A stretch of DNA of 64,000 nucleotides, taken from positions 62,001 through 126,000 of the forward strand of contig NZ_JAAFGZ010000002.1 of the NCBI RefSeq assembly GCF_010365105.1. Direction: 5' to 3'. The notes beneath the pieces are model-generated. The model worked only from the letters and a program-made list of their open reading frames with translations, was not told where the DNA came from and ran no database searches. Source of the DNA: Polaromonas sp. GTDB taxonomy: Bacteria > Pseudomonadota > Gammaproteobacteria > Burkholderiales > Burkholderiaceae_C. A program made the position numbers and the translations under genes. This document shows positions 1-9,543 of this stretch, in pieces; within the stretch, counting starts at the first letter, position 1; the number at the start of each line of letters is the position of its first letter.

Positions 1-1
1 G

Positions 2-58
2 GCTGAAGCACGGCAAGGCGAAACCGCGACATCCCGCATCAATCCAGAACTGCAATAA
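2..58 (+). CDS. possible 3' end of a CDS that begins before the window (…AEARQGETATSRINPELQ*)
   Basis: Open frame from base 2 to TAA at 56-58; too short to identify. Confidence 0.3.
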   Translation, partial: AEARQGETATSRINPELQ

Positions 59-87
59 GGTGTACCGGCGCACCCGGAACAAGACAC

Positions 88-120
88 AAAAAAAGCGGCG
101 TTCCGGTTACAGAACGCCGC
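88..120 (-). terminator. Rho-independent terminator for the minus-strand gene 174-752
   Basis: 9-bp perfect stem GCGGCGTTC (95-103) / GAACGCCGC (112-120), 8-nt loop, A-run on + strand (T-run on - strand). Confidence 0.75.
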
Positions 121-173
121 CTTGCCAGCCTTTGCACAAGCCCTTGAAAAGGGCTTGAAGCTGTCGCCAATGC

Positions 174-752
174 TTAACGGTAGATATGCTGGCCGCCGTT
201 TTGCTTCCACTCGTTTTCAAAGTGCAGCGCATCTTCGTCATTGCGGGTCTTCACACCCATCAGGATGCCGCCGTTCTTGACGCCTTCCTCGTATTCCTTG
301 ACGCGCTCTTCTGGAATGTTCCAGCCGATCAGGGCGCCGATCAGGCCACCGCTGGCAGCGCCAGCGCCGGCACCGGCCGCTGCCGCCGCCAGGGGGCCTG
401 CAATCACCAGGCCCAGGCCGGGCAGGGCGATGCTGGTGCCCACGGCGGCAATGCCCGCCAGGATGGCGCCAATGGTGCCGCCGATGGCGCCGCCAATGCC
501 GGCGCCTTCAGCGGCCTTGTTGCCCAGTTCGGTTTCCTTGCCCATCACGCTGTCGTCTGCAAAGTGGCGCTTGCGCGTGTCGTCCGACATCACCAGGTTG
601 ACATCGTCCTTTGAATAGCCGCGTGTATGGGCAGCGTTGTAGGCAGCTTCAGCGCTGGCGCGGTCGGGGAACAGGCCGGTCACCATGTTGCTGGAGCCTG
701 TGGTGGACGGGGTGGTGCCGGTGTAAGGGGTGGCGTTGGTGTTCATGTTCAT
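174..752 (-). CDS. glycine-zipper membrane protein, general-stress/DUF1269-like
   Basis: ORF 192 aa; N-terminal VTGLFPDRASAEAAYNAAHTRGYSKDDVNLVMS-type domain followed by a Gly/Ala-rich hydrophobic stretch. Confidence 0.7.
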   Translation of the reverse strand: MNMNTNATPYTGTTPSTTGSSNMVTGLFPDRASAEAAYNAAHTRGYSKDDVNLVMSDDTRKRHFADDSVMGKETELGNKAAEGAGIGGAIGGTIGAILAGIAAVGTSIALPGLGLVIAGPLAAAAAGAGAGAASGGLIGALIGWNIPEERVKEYEEGVKNGGILMGVKTRNDEDALHFENEWKQNGGQHIYR

Positions 753-796
753 GACAATCTCCTTTTAAACTTAAGAAACAAAAAGAATTGCGGCAA

Positions 797-1150
797 TCAG
801 TTGCGGTCGGCGCGGGCTGCGCGGGTCGTTCCCATGGCGCCGTTACGTGCGGTGCCGCTCATGGGCGCCGTGCTGGCGGTATTGCTGGTCGTGGCAGCCG
901 GGGCTGCAGTGTTGTTGCTGCCCATGGCATCGCTGGCCCGCTGGGCGGGTGAGGGCGCGGTTCTAACAACCGTGGCGGTATCGCTGCGCGGCACAGCCTG
1001 TTTGAGGGCGGTTGACGCTTCCTGGGGTGTCACGCCCAACGTGGCAGGTGCCGATGCACCTGCTGCCGGCATGGGGGTCTGTGCGGATGCGCTGACCACT
1101 GCCAGTGCCATCAAGGCTCCGAGGGAAATCGATTTGATATGACTTTTCAT
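797..1150 (-). CDS. small secreted Ala/Thr-rich hypothetical protein
   Basis: ORF 117 aa with a signal peptide (MKSHIKSISLGALMALAVVSASAQ). Confidence 0.6.
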   Translation of the reverse strand: MKSHIKSISLGALMALAVVSASAQTPMPAAGASAPATLGVTPQEASTALKQAVPRSDTATVVRTAPSPAQRASDAMGSNNTAAPAATTSNTASTAPMSGTARNGAMGTTRAARADRN

Positions 1151-1346
1151 GATCTTGTCCTTCTGAAAAAATTTGCGGTCAACACGCTTGACGTGTCTTC
1201 GATCAGCTTCCGTTTCAAGCTGTATTGACTATAGGGAGTGCATTTTTCGTTGCGTTTCAGAGGCGACCTTATGGCGCCGTAGGAGAGAGCCGCATTTTGT
1301 TCCTGCAGATTTCCGACATTCCGGCAATGATTTACCATTTCCTTCC

Positions 1347-2096
1347 ATGAACACCTGCCTTGTTGCCTCGTCGTTGAAAACGCGTTTTTTCCGCTGTCCG
1401 CGCACCCTGTCGGAGGCGCTGCTTTGCGCAAGCCTGGCGGCTTTGCTCGGCATGCCGCAGCCATCGCTGGCGGCCTCTCCAGCGGCTTCGACTGCCGCAG
1501 GCAGGGCGCCCCAGCCGTCTTCCGCAGGACCGGACGTGTCCCGCATGACCGCGTGGATTCGCGCCACCGGCAATCACCAGGGGTTGCCTTTTGCCATCAT
1601 CGACAAAAAGGCCGCCATGCTGCACGTCTTTGACGCGTCCGGCAGACCGCTCGATTCCTCACCGGTGCTGCTCGGTCTGGCGGTGGGGGACGACTCGGCG
1701 CCCGACATCGGCACGCGCAAGATGTCGGACATCCGGCCTGACGAACGCACCACGCCGGCAGGCCGCTTCATGTCCGAGCCGGGCCGCAACCTGCAGGGCG
1801 AGGACATTGTCTGGATCGACTACGACGCCGCCGTCTCGATGCACCGCGTTCGCGCCAGCAACAAGGCCGACCGGCGGCTGGAACGCCTGGCCACGCCAAC
1901 GGCGGCCGACAACCGTATCTCCTACGGTTGCGTCAACGTGCCTGCCGCGTTCTATGACGCGCGGATCAAGCCGGTGTTCGGACGGCAGCCGGCCCTTGTC
2001 TACGTCCTGCCGGAAACCCGCTCCATGGGCACTGTGTTCGGTCTGTCCGATGGCAGGCTTCTGGAGCCACGCCGGATTTCTGCCGCAATCAACTGA
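1347..2096 (+). CDS. L,D-transpeptidase-family (YkuD-like) protein
   Basis: ORF (track start 1173; likely start ATG 1347) with signal peptide, TPAGRF and ISYGCVNVP (catalytic-Cys-like motif). Confidence 0.7.
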   Translation: MNTCLVASSLKTRFFRCPRTLSEALLCASLAALLGMPQPSLAASPAASTAAGRAPQPSSAGPDVSRMTAWIRATGNHQGLPFAIIDKKAAMLHVFDASGRPLDSSPVLLGLAVGDDSAPDIGTRKMSDIRPDERTTPAGRFMSEPGRNLQGEDIVWIDYDAAVSMHRVRASNKADRRLERLATPTAADNRISYGCVNVPAAFYDARIKPVFGRQPALVYVLPETRSMGTVFGLSDGRLLEPRRISAAIN

Positions 2097-2230
2097 TCGG
2101 TGCATCGGCCCGCTGATGCGCGATCGAGTCATCCTGCCAGCGTACCTGGCACCGCTGGACGTCTAACAGAAACAGCCCCGCTTGACGGGCAACTGCGGTG
2201 TACAGACGACACAGGCAACACAGGCCACAT

Positions 2231-2306
2231 AGCATTTTTGCTACTGTATCAATAGCTGTCAATACATGCGCAGTCTGCGGAAAAAGCATTTTTGATGCTG
2301 AAAATC
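2231..2306 (+). repeat. dispersed two-hairpin repeat, copy D
   Basis: TTTTGCTACTGTATCAATAGCTGTCAATACATGCGCAGTCTGCGGAAAAAGCATTTTTGATGCTGAAAA; aligns to the copies at 18.6 and 22.9 kb. Confidence 0.7.
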
Positions 2307-2332
2307 CGGTTTGTGGCCAGGGCGGTTGCGTT

Positions 2333-5014
2333 TCAGGCAGCAGCCAGCAGAATTTTCTCGATCTCGCTGAAATCGGCGGGCTTGACCAGGTGGTGGTCAA
2401 AGCCTGCATCCTGCGAGCGCTGACGGTCGGAATCCTGGCCATAGCCGGTCAGCGCCACCAGCACCACGTGTTTGAGCCCGGCCTGCTGGCGAATCCGCTG
2501 CGCCACCTTGTAGCCGTCGAGTCCCGGCAAGCCGATGTCGAGCAGGATCACGTCAGGCTGGTAGTCCATTGCCGCCTGAACGGCCGCCGGGCCGTCGTGC
2601 GCCAGCCGGCTGTCATGGCCGGTCATCTCGAGCAGCGTGGCCAGGCCCTGGGCAGCGTCGATGTTGTCATCGACCACCAGGACGCGCTGTGCTGCCTTTG
2701 CAGGCAGCGGGGCGTTGTTGTCCAGGGCGGGTGCTGCGGGTGCAAGCACGGCCTGCATGACCGGCAGCCGAACGACAAACTCGCTGCCCTGGCCAAGGAT
2801 GCTCGACACCGTGACCGTGCCGCCATGCAGTTCCACCAGCTGCTTCACCATGCTCAGGCCAATGCCCAGCCCGCCTTGCGAGCGGTCCAGCGAACGGTCT
2901 GCCTGCGTGAACAGATCAAAGATGTGCGGCAGCAGCTCAGGCGCCATGCCAAGGCCGGTATCGCGCACCCGGATCGCCACCTGGAGCTGGGTCGCCTGCA
3001 CGCCGCTGGCCCTCGGGTCATTCGCCGGCTCGTTTTCAACGCTCAGCCAAAGGTTTCCGCCATTGGGGGTGTATTTGGCCGCATTGACGAGCAGGTTCAC
3101 CAGCACCTGCTCCAGCCGCGCAGCATCGGCCTGCACAAACACGGGTGCCTGCGGCATTGACACTGTGAGCGCATGCTGGTGTCTCGCGATGAGGGGGCTG
3201 GCCGACTCCACGGCGTTTTCCACGATGCTGTTCAGGCTGGCCTGCTCCAGGCGAAGCCGGACGTTGCCGGTGGTGATGCGCGAGACTTCCAGCAGGTCGT
3301 CCACCAGATGCTTGAGGTGCTTGAGCTGGCGCTCCATGATGCCGCGGCTTTGCTGCTGAAGCGGGTCGGCGTCCGCAGGCTGGCGCAGCAGTTGCACCGC
3401 ATTGGAAAGCGCTGCCAGCGGGTTGCGCAACTCATGGCTGAGCATCGCCAGGAACTCGTCCTTGCGCCGGTGCAGGTCCATCAGGGCGTGCGCCTGTTCG
3501 GCGGTCTCGTGCTGCAGGCGGGCGCGCTCGGTCACGTCATAGCAGCAGGTGAGGGCGCCGGTGATCTCGCCTGCCTTGCCAAGCAGTGGCACGACATGCG
3601 CGACGACCGTCATGTCCGGGGCGGCAGGCCGCTCAACCACAAATGCCTCGTCATAAACCCCGGGGATGTTGCCTTTGAGCACCTCGGCCGTGCGCGACTG
3701 CAGGGTGGGCGCCAGCCCACCGTCAGACAGACGGATGCCCAGCGTCTTGAAAAATGTGCTGTCGCCCTCGCCGACTGCGGGTTCGGCACCCCAGAGTTCC
3801 AGCGCGGCGCGGTTGCATTCCTCCAGCCGCCCTGCAGCGTCGGATGAAAAAATGGCAACCGGCCCCCAGTCAAACAGCGCACGAAAACGTGACTCGCTCT
3901 GGCGCATGGCTTCTTCGGTTTTCACCCGGTCAGAAATATCCCGGAAAAGAATCGCCACACGCCCGCTTTCAGGCCCACCCAGCCGGAAGGCATAGGCATC
4001 GAACCAGCGGCCGTCCATGGCCCTGGCTTCGTTGACGAAGCGGTGCGGCTCGCCTGTCAAGGCGACCTTGCCATAGATTTCAAACCACTGCGCCTCCATG
4101 TCGGGAACCAGTTCCAGCATTCGCCTGCCGGTGGCGCCCGACATGCCGGTCTGCTTTCCGAAGGCCGGGTTGACCTCCAGAAAGCGGTAGTCGACGGGCA
4201 CCTTGCCGTCGTCAAAAATGAGTTCGACGATGCAAAAGGCTTCGTCAATCGAGTTGAACAGCATCTGGTACTGCGAGGCGATATGCCGCAGTTCCTTTTC
4301 GGCCTGATGGCGGGTGGCCAGTTCCCGGCGCAGGCAGACAAACAGCAGCAGCAGCGCCAGCGCGCCCAGCGTGCCGCCAAGCAACACCGCTTGAAGCGTG
4401 CGGCGACTGTCCGCGCCGCTTTGTGTTGCATGGATTTCCAGGTTGTCGGCTTCTTCGTTCCTGGCTTCTCCTGCCAGCGCGCGAAGCTGGTCCATGCTCT
4501 TCTTGCCAGCAAGCGCCGTGACCGCCTGGCTGGCGGCCAGCAGGCCCTGGGTCTGGCGCACGGCGATGATTTCCTTGAGAATCGCCATTCTTTCCCCCAG
4601 CATCTGCGTGAGCGCGGCAATCCGCTGCTGCTGGCGGGCGTTGCCCGCGTTCAGCAGGCGCAAGCTTTCCAGCTGGGCCGGGAGCACGCCCACGCTGGCG
4701 TGGTAAGGCGCCAGGTACTCCGGCAACCCGGTGATGATGAAGCCGCGCTGCCCGGTCTCTGCATCCTTGAGGCTGGACAAGAATGTATCGAACTGCGACA
4801 TGACCGCGCGGCTGTGCGTTTCGCGCTGTTCCGAATCGGCGGCAGCCAGCATGCTTCGACAAGCCAGTCCGCCAACGCCAACCAGGCAGGCCAGCACCAG
4901 CATCAGCAAGCCATTGACCAGCCTGCGCTTGACGACCTCTGGCGGTACGTCGGCCCTGGCGCTGTCATGGAATTGCTGTGCCGTGATGCCGGCGGCCAGT
5001 TCAGCCGTGGTCAT
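2333..5014 (-). CDS. hybrid sensor histidine kinase/response regulator (CHASE3-PAS-PAS-HisKA-HATPase-REC)
   Basis: 893 aa; DAETGQRGFIITG (CHASE3), MLSHELRNPLAAL H-box, GGLGIGLSMVKQLVELHGG, C-terminal RVLVVDDNIDAA…DVILLDIGLPGLDG receiver. Confidence 0.9.
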   Translation of the reverse strand: MTTAELAAGITAQQFHDSARADVPPEVVKRRLVNGLLMLVLACLVGVGGLACRSMLAAADSEQRETHSRAVMSQFDTFLSSLKDAETGQRGFIITGLPEYLAPYHASVGVLPAQLESLRLLNAGNARQQQRIAALTQMLGERMAILKEIIAVRQTQGLLAASQAVTALAGKKSMDQLRALAGEARNEEADNLEIHATQSGADSRRTLQAVLLGGTLGALALLLLFVCLRRELATRHQAEKELRHIASQYQMLFNSIDEAFCIVELIFDDGKVPVDYRFLEVNPAFGKQTGMSGATGRRMLELVPDMEAQWFEIYGKVALTGEPHRFVNEARAMDGRWFDAYAFRLGGPESGRVAILFRDISDRVKTEEAMRQSESRFRALFDWGPVAIFSSDAAGRLEECNRAALELWGAEPAVGEGDSTFFKTLGIRLSDGGLAPTLQSRTAEVLKGNIPGVYDEAFVVERPAAPDMTVVAHVVPLLGKAGEITGALTCCYDVTERARLQHETAEQAHALMDLHRRKDEFLAMLSHELRNPLAALSNAVQLLRQPADADPLQQQSRGIMERQLKHLKHLVDDLLEVSRITTGNVRLRLEQASLNSIVENAVESASPLIARHQHALTVSMPQAPVFVQADAARLEQVLVNLLVNAAKYTPNGGNLWLSVENEPANDPRASGVQATQLQVAIRVRDTGLGMAPELLPHIFDLFTQADRSLDRSQGGLGIGLSMVKQLVELHGGTVTVSSILGQGSEFVVRLPVMQAVLAPAAPALDNNAPLPAKAAQRVLVVDDNIDAAQGLATLLEMTGHDSRLAHDGPAAVQAAMDYQPDVILLDIGLPGLDGYKVAQRIRQQAGLKHVVLVALTGYGQDSDRQRSQDAGFDHHLVKPADFSEIEKILLAAA

Positions 5015-5233
5015 GACCGTGTCCGGTCAGGGAACATAAGCACTTGCGCACGCAGCGGCAGCGCGCCCCAGGCGGGCTGTTCGCCAAAGTGAAAGTGAAG
5101 GGGTGTCATCAGCAGTGAAGGAAGTCAAGCGTTCAGGAACGGAAGGCATCTTGACAGGGATTCACGCTTCCCACGCAACGCCGTGTGCTGACGGAAATCC
5201 AGCAGGATTTCCTGAAAATGCGGCCGGATCAGG

Positions 5234-5292
5234 TTTTATTGCTATGTTTTAAATAGCGTACTGCGATACGCAGTCTGTACCCCAGCGGGTAA
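5234..5292 (+). repeat. dispersed two-hairpin repeat, copy F (degenerate)
   Basis: TTTATTGCTATGTTTTAAATAGCGTACTGCGATACGCAGTCTGTAC; 5' half resembles copies D/E. Confidence 0.5.
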
Positions 5293-5433
5293 ACGATCCG
5301 TCGCGCCAAGGTCAGGATTTAGAGCCGGGCGGTGGGGAAAGTCTATTTTTCTTGTCTTGGAAAAAGACAAAATGCAACATTTAAACTGATAAAAACGATA
5401 AATAAACCAAAAAACAAACAAATTGGCTTGGTT

Positions 5434-6858
5434 TCACAGCGAAAAAATCTTGCCCGGATTCATGATGTTCTTCGGGTCCAGCGCACGCTTGAGGCTGCGC
5501 ATCATGTCCACTGCGCCGTCCCCGGTCTCGCTCAGCAAAAAGTCCATCTTGCCCAGGCCAATGCCATGCTCGCCGGTGCAGGTGCCTTCCAGCCGCAGGG
5601 CGCGTGCCACCAGCTGGTGGTTCAGGATTTCGGCGGTTTCGCGTTCCTCGGGTTTGGTGGGGTCGATCAGGTAGCCGAAGTGAAAATTGCCGTCGCCGAC
5701 ATGGCCCACCAGAAAGTAGGGAATGCCGCTGGCATCGGCCTCGGCCACCGACTCCAGCAGGCAGTCGGCCAGGCGCGAAATCGGTACGCAGGTGTCGGTC
5801 GAAATCGCCCGGCAGCCGGGTTTGCTCTGGATGGCGGCAAAGTAGGCGTTGTGCCGCGCGGTCCACAGCCGGGTGCGCTCCTCGGGCGTGCTGGCCCATT
5901 CAAAGGCATTACCGCCCTGGCCGCTGGCGAGTTCCTGCACCAGCTCGGCCTGCTCCTTCACGCTGTTCGGCGTGCCGTGGAACTCCATCAGCAGCATGGC
6001 TTCCTCGCGCAGGCCGAGCTTGCTGTGGGCGTTCACCATGCGCACGGTGTTGGCGTCGATCAGCTCGACGCGCGCAATCGGCACGCCCAGCTGGATGATC
6101 TCGATGGTGGTGCGCACCGCCGCCTCGATGCTCGGAAACGAGCAGATCGCCGCTGAAATCGCCTCGGGCAGCGGGTACAGCCTGACGGTGACTTCGGTGA
6201 TCACGCCCAGCGTGCCTTCGCTGCCGACCATCAGGCGCGTCAGGTCGTAGCCGGCGGCTGACTTCTTGGCGCGGGTGCCGGTGCGAATAACGCGGCCGCT
6301 GGCCGTCACCACTTCCAGCGCCAGCACGTTCTCGCGCATGGTGCCGTAGCGCACGGCGTTGGTGCCGCTGGCGCGCGTAGCGCTCATGCCGCCCAGCGTG
6401 GCGTCGGCGCCGGGGTCGATGGGAAAGAACAGGCCGGTGCTCTTGATTTCTTCATTCAGCTGCTTGCGCGTCACGCCCGGCTGCACGGTGACCGTCAGGT
6501 CTTCGGCGTGGATTGCCAGCACCCGGTTCATGCGGCTCACGTCGATGCTGATGCCGCCCTGCACGGCCAGCAGGTGGCCTTCAAGCGAGGTGCCGACGCC
6601 AAACGGAATCACCGGCACGCTGTACTCGCTGGCCAGCGTCACCGCGTCGGCCACGTCCTGCGTGCTTTCGGCAAACACCACGGCAGCGGGCGGCTGCGCG
6701 TTAAACGACGATTCATCGCGGCCGTGCTGCTCGCGCACCACCAGGGCGGTCGAGCAGCGTTCGGCAAAGCGGGTTTTGAGGGCGTCGATCAATGCCTGCG
6801 GCGTCTCGCGCTGGAGGATGTCAGGCACAAGATGAGACAGGGCGGTGTGGGCGTTCAT
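5434..6858 (-). CDS. FAD-binding oxidase, D-lactate dehydrogenase/glycolate oxidase GlcD family
   Basis: Likely start ATG 6858 (MNAHTALSHLVPD); PFGVGTSLEGH, GADATLGGMSATRASGTNAVRYGTMRENV, CTGEHGIGLGKMDF signatures. Confidence 0.88.
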   Translation of the reverse strand: MNAHTALSHLVPDILQRETPQALIDALKTRFAERCSTALVVREQHGRDESSFNAQPPAAVVFAESTQDVADAVTLASEYSVPVIPFGVGTSLEGHLLAVQGGISIDVSRMNRVLAIHAEDLTVTVQPGVTRKQLNEEIKSTGLFFPIDPGADATLGGMSATRASGTNAVRYGTMRENVLALEVVTASGRVIRTGTRAKKSAAGYDLTRLMVGSEGTLGVITEVTVRLYPLPEAISAAICSFPSIEAAVRTTIEIIQLGVPIARVELIDANTVRMVNAHSKLGLREEAMLLMEFHGTPNSVKEQAELVQELASGQGGNAFEWASTPEERTRLWTARHNAYFAAIQSKPGCRAISTDTCVPISRLADCLLESVAEADASGIPYFLVGHVGDGNFHFGYLIDPTKPEERETAEILNHQLVARALRLEGTCTGEHGIGLGKMDFLLSETGDGAVDMMRSLKRALDPKNIMNPGKIFSL

Positions 6859-6952
6859 TGGGTATCTCCTTGTTCGTTTGCCCATTATCCTTATCTGCTC
6901 GGTATTTGGATGATGGCTGTTGTGACAGCAGTTTGTTGCCGTCTGGCCGGAC

Positions 6953-7660
6953 TCAGGTTCCCGCGTAACGGAATAGCTGGTCGCCGCCCGGTGAGCGAAT
7001 TTGTGCATTGAACGAGACGATGATGCGGTCCCGCTCCCCGACATACGGCATGGCCTTGTGCGGCATGAACGACGGGAACAGCACCAGTTCCCCCTCGGCT
7101 GGCGTCACATCCAGTGTGGCCTGTTGCAGCCAGGCGTTGCCCATGTCCATGTACGCTCCACCGAGCAAGGGGAACAGCGGGCTGTAAAAACGCGTAGCGC
7201 CGTTCAGTAGGCCGAACTCGGGGTGGGTGTGGCGCTGCTCGGGTGGATCGATCTGCACGTAATACACCCCGGACCAGGAACAATTGCCATGGGTGTGAAT
7301 GTCGTGAAAAGTGGCGCCATTCTGGATCTGAAACCAGACCCCCACCAAATCCAGTTGCAGGCCGTGACGACCCTTTGGCCAGACACCGGCGTTTGCCTGT
7401 TGGGCCGTGGCTTGCAACGAGGCGGCAATGAACTGCAGCAAGGCACTGAACTCGGGGAGGTCCACGCGTTTCAGTAAATCATCGGCACTGGCATAAAAGC
7501 TGCCCGGCGCCGCCATGACGTCGGTCGCGCGCAGCGCGTTGAACACCCGGCCCAACACGGGATTGACCTCGGACGCTTCTTTAAAACGGTGCACCGCCAG
7601 CGGCACTGGCCAGTGTTGCTGCAGAACGCCCGCAGCAGGCACCGGCATCATCGTCGTCAC
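6953..7660 (-). CDS. putative 2OG-Fe(II) oxygenase (TIGR02466-like)
   Basis: 235 aa; HDIHTHGNCSWSGVYYVQ … GELVLFPSFMPHKAMPYVGERDRIIVSFNAQ; overlaps the upstream gene by 4 nt. Confidence 0.72.
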   Translation of the reverse strand: MTTMMPVPAAGVLQQHWPVPLAVHRFKEASEVNPVLGRVFNALRATDVMAAPGSFYASADDLLKRVDLPEFSALLQFIAASLQATAQQANAGVWPKGRHGLQLDLVGVWFQIQNGATFHDIHTHGNCSWSGVYYVQIDPPEQRHTHPEFGLLNGATRFYSPLFPLLGGAYMDMGNAWLQQATLDVTPAEGELVLFPSFMPHKAMPYVGERDRIIVSFNAQIRSPGGDQLFRYAGT

Positions 7661-8376
7661 GCGATCGTCTCGGTGGCGGGCAGTTCCAGCTTCCAGCCGG
7701 TACGCTGCGCCAGTTGCTGCACATCCTCCAGCGTGTCGAGATCGGTGACAAAGCGAAGGTTGGCGGTCTCGTGCACATGCACCAGTTCCGGCTGGCGCTC
7801 GATCAGGTGACGACAGCCCAAATGGGTGTCACTGGCCAGAATTTGCGCGCGGGCTACCTCGTCAAGCAGGATCGGGTTGCCGCGCTGGCCATTGACCACC
7901 GGCACCACCACGTTGCCGCTGGGCCGCTTCTTGAAGGCAGCGATCAGTTCGGTCAGGTCCCCGGTCCCGATCAGGGGCTGGTCGGCCAGCACGACAAATA
8001 CCGCGTCAAAGTTGCCATGGAGGGCTGCCAGGCCGATGCGCACCGAACCTTGCTGGCCCGCACGGTAGGCCGGGTTGTAGGCCAGTGTGATGGGAAAACT
8101 CTGCACCTGGGCTTCAACCGCTTCACGCGCATGCCCGGTGACCACCACCACTTCATCGACTCCTGCGCCGCTGAGCGCAATCAGTTGGCGGCTGATCAGG
8201 GGCACACCCTGCAGGCGGATCAGCGACTTGGTCACGCCGCCCATGCGCGCACCTTCGCCGGCCGCCAATACGACCGCCCCAATTCGCAGGCGGGGGTAGA
8301 GTCCACCACCCTGTTTAAGCAAGCATCCCATAGTCGAATTTCCAGAAGTTGTAGGTGTGTTTGAAATCATGTTCAC
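7657..8376 (-). CDS. MobA/MocA-like molybdenum cofactor nucleotidyltransferase
   Basis: GAVVLAAGEGARMGGVTKSLIRLQGVPLI N-terminal signature; start overlaps the coxE-like stop. Confidence 0.82.
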   Translation of the reverse strand: MNMISNTPTTSGNSTMGCLLKQGGGLYPRLRIGAVVLAAGEGARMGGVTKSLIRLQGVPLISRQLIALSGAGVDEVVVVTGHAREAVEAQVQSFPITLAYNPAYRAGQQGSVRIGLAALHGNFDAVFVVLADQPLIGTGDLTELIAAFKKRPSGNVVVPVVNGQRGNPILLDEVARAQILASDTHLGCRHLIERQPELVHVHETANLRFVTDLDTLEDVQQLAQRTGWKLELPATETIA

Positions 8377-9533
8377 ATCAGCAGCTCTGGCAGCCTGGAC
8401 AGGCTGGCCAGATTGTGCGCAGGCATGAAACGGGTGACATGTTGCGCCGCCAGGGCCATCGCCGCCGACTGGGGTACCTCTACTGTGGGGTGCAGCCAGC
8501 AGACGCGGGCACCGCGCGCCCGGACCTGCGCCAGCACCTCGGCCAAGGCTTCAGGCTCGTCGGTGTCGTAGCCGTCACTGAACACCATGAACAGGTCGCC
8601 TCGTGACAAGGAGCGTGCCAGATGCTGGTGCAGCGCCTCGTGCAGGCAACTGGCAATGCGGGTGCCGCCGCCAAAGCCGAAGGTGACCGCATTGACCTTT
8701 TCCTGCACCCGTTCGCTGCGCCGCTTCAGCAGCGGAGTGACTTCGGCCAGCCGGGTGTGGAACACAAAAGCCCGCGCATCCATGACCTCGACCAGGGCCC
8801 GGCTCAGGCGCAGAAAAAATTGCGCATGCACTTCCATCGACCGACTCACGTCCACCAGCACCACCACGCGTGGCTGCCGCCGTTTGCGGCGCACATGGTG
8901 CAGTTTGACCAGTTCGCCGCCAGTGGCCAGCGCCGCCCGCAGGGAACGTCGCACGTGAATGACGCCACTGGTGCGGTGGCTTTGCAGCCGGCGCAGCAAC
9001 TGTTGGCGCAGCCGGCGCTTGAGGGCTTCCACCAGTGGCTCGAAGCGGTCCATGTCACCGGGCATCCAGTCGGCAAAATCGCGCTGATCCAGCGGTGCCG
9101 TTCGGGCCGCACCGCCCTGTGCGTGCGGCGGGGCATCGCTGGCTTCGGCATCACCCGAGCCCTCTTGCTCGGCCATGCCTTCAGTCGGCTTGACCTGACC
9201 GGGTGGTGTGTTGCCCTGCTCGCCGTGCATCTGCTGCACCAACTCGGGCAGCGTGCGCCCGCGCCGTGTCAGCCCCGAGCTACGGGTCGAGGCCCTGACC
9301 TTGTGCGGAAACCAGAACGCCTGGTGCAGTTCCGGGTATTTAAGCCACTGCTTGTGGCTGCCCGAGGCGATGCTGCGCCACAGCGCCTCGACCCGCCCCC
9401 ACTGCGACAGTGGCAGGGCAGCGGCAGCGCGCACCATCAGCTCAAGCTCGGCGTAGCCCAGTGCAAAACCGTGGTCGCGCAAGTAGTGGGCGAACTCGCC
9501 CAGACGTTCGCGCGGATCGGTGGCCTTCATCAT
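8373..9533 (-). CDS. coxE: VWA-domain protein, CoxE family
   Basis: 386 aa; VVVLVDVSRSMEVHAQF (MIDAS), FGGGTRIASCL, FSDGYDTDEPE; cox cluster context. Confidence 0.88.
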   Translation of the reverse strand: MMKATDPRERLGEFAHYLRDHGFALGYAELELMVRAAAALPLSQWGRVEALWRSIASGSHKQWLKYPELHQAFWFPHKVRASTRSSGLTRRGRTLPELVQQMHGEQGNTPPGQVKPTEGMAEQEGSGDAEASDAPPHAQGGAARTAPLDQRDFADWMPGDMDRFEPLVEALKRRLRQQLLRRLQSHRTSGVIHVRRSLRAALATGGELVKLHHVRRKRRQPRVVVLVDVSRSMEVHAQFFLRLSRALVEVMDARAFVFHTRLAEVTPLLKRRSERVQEKVNAVTFGFGGGTRIASCLHEALHQHLARSLSRGDLFMVFSDGYDTDEPEALAEVLAQVRARGARVCWLHPTVEVPQSAAMALAAQHVTRFMPAHNLASLSRLPELLM

Positions 9534-9543
9534 CCATAACCCT

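Noticed and set aside
5604-6098. Arg/Pro/Ser-rich plus-strand ORF opposite the FAD oxidase
   Set aside because: Antisense shadow ORF with low-complexity GC-driven composition.
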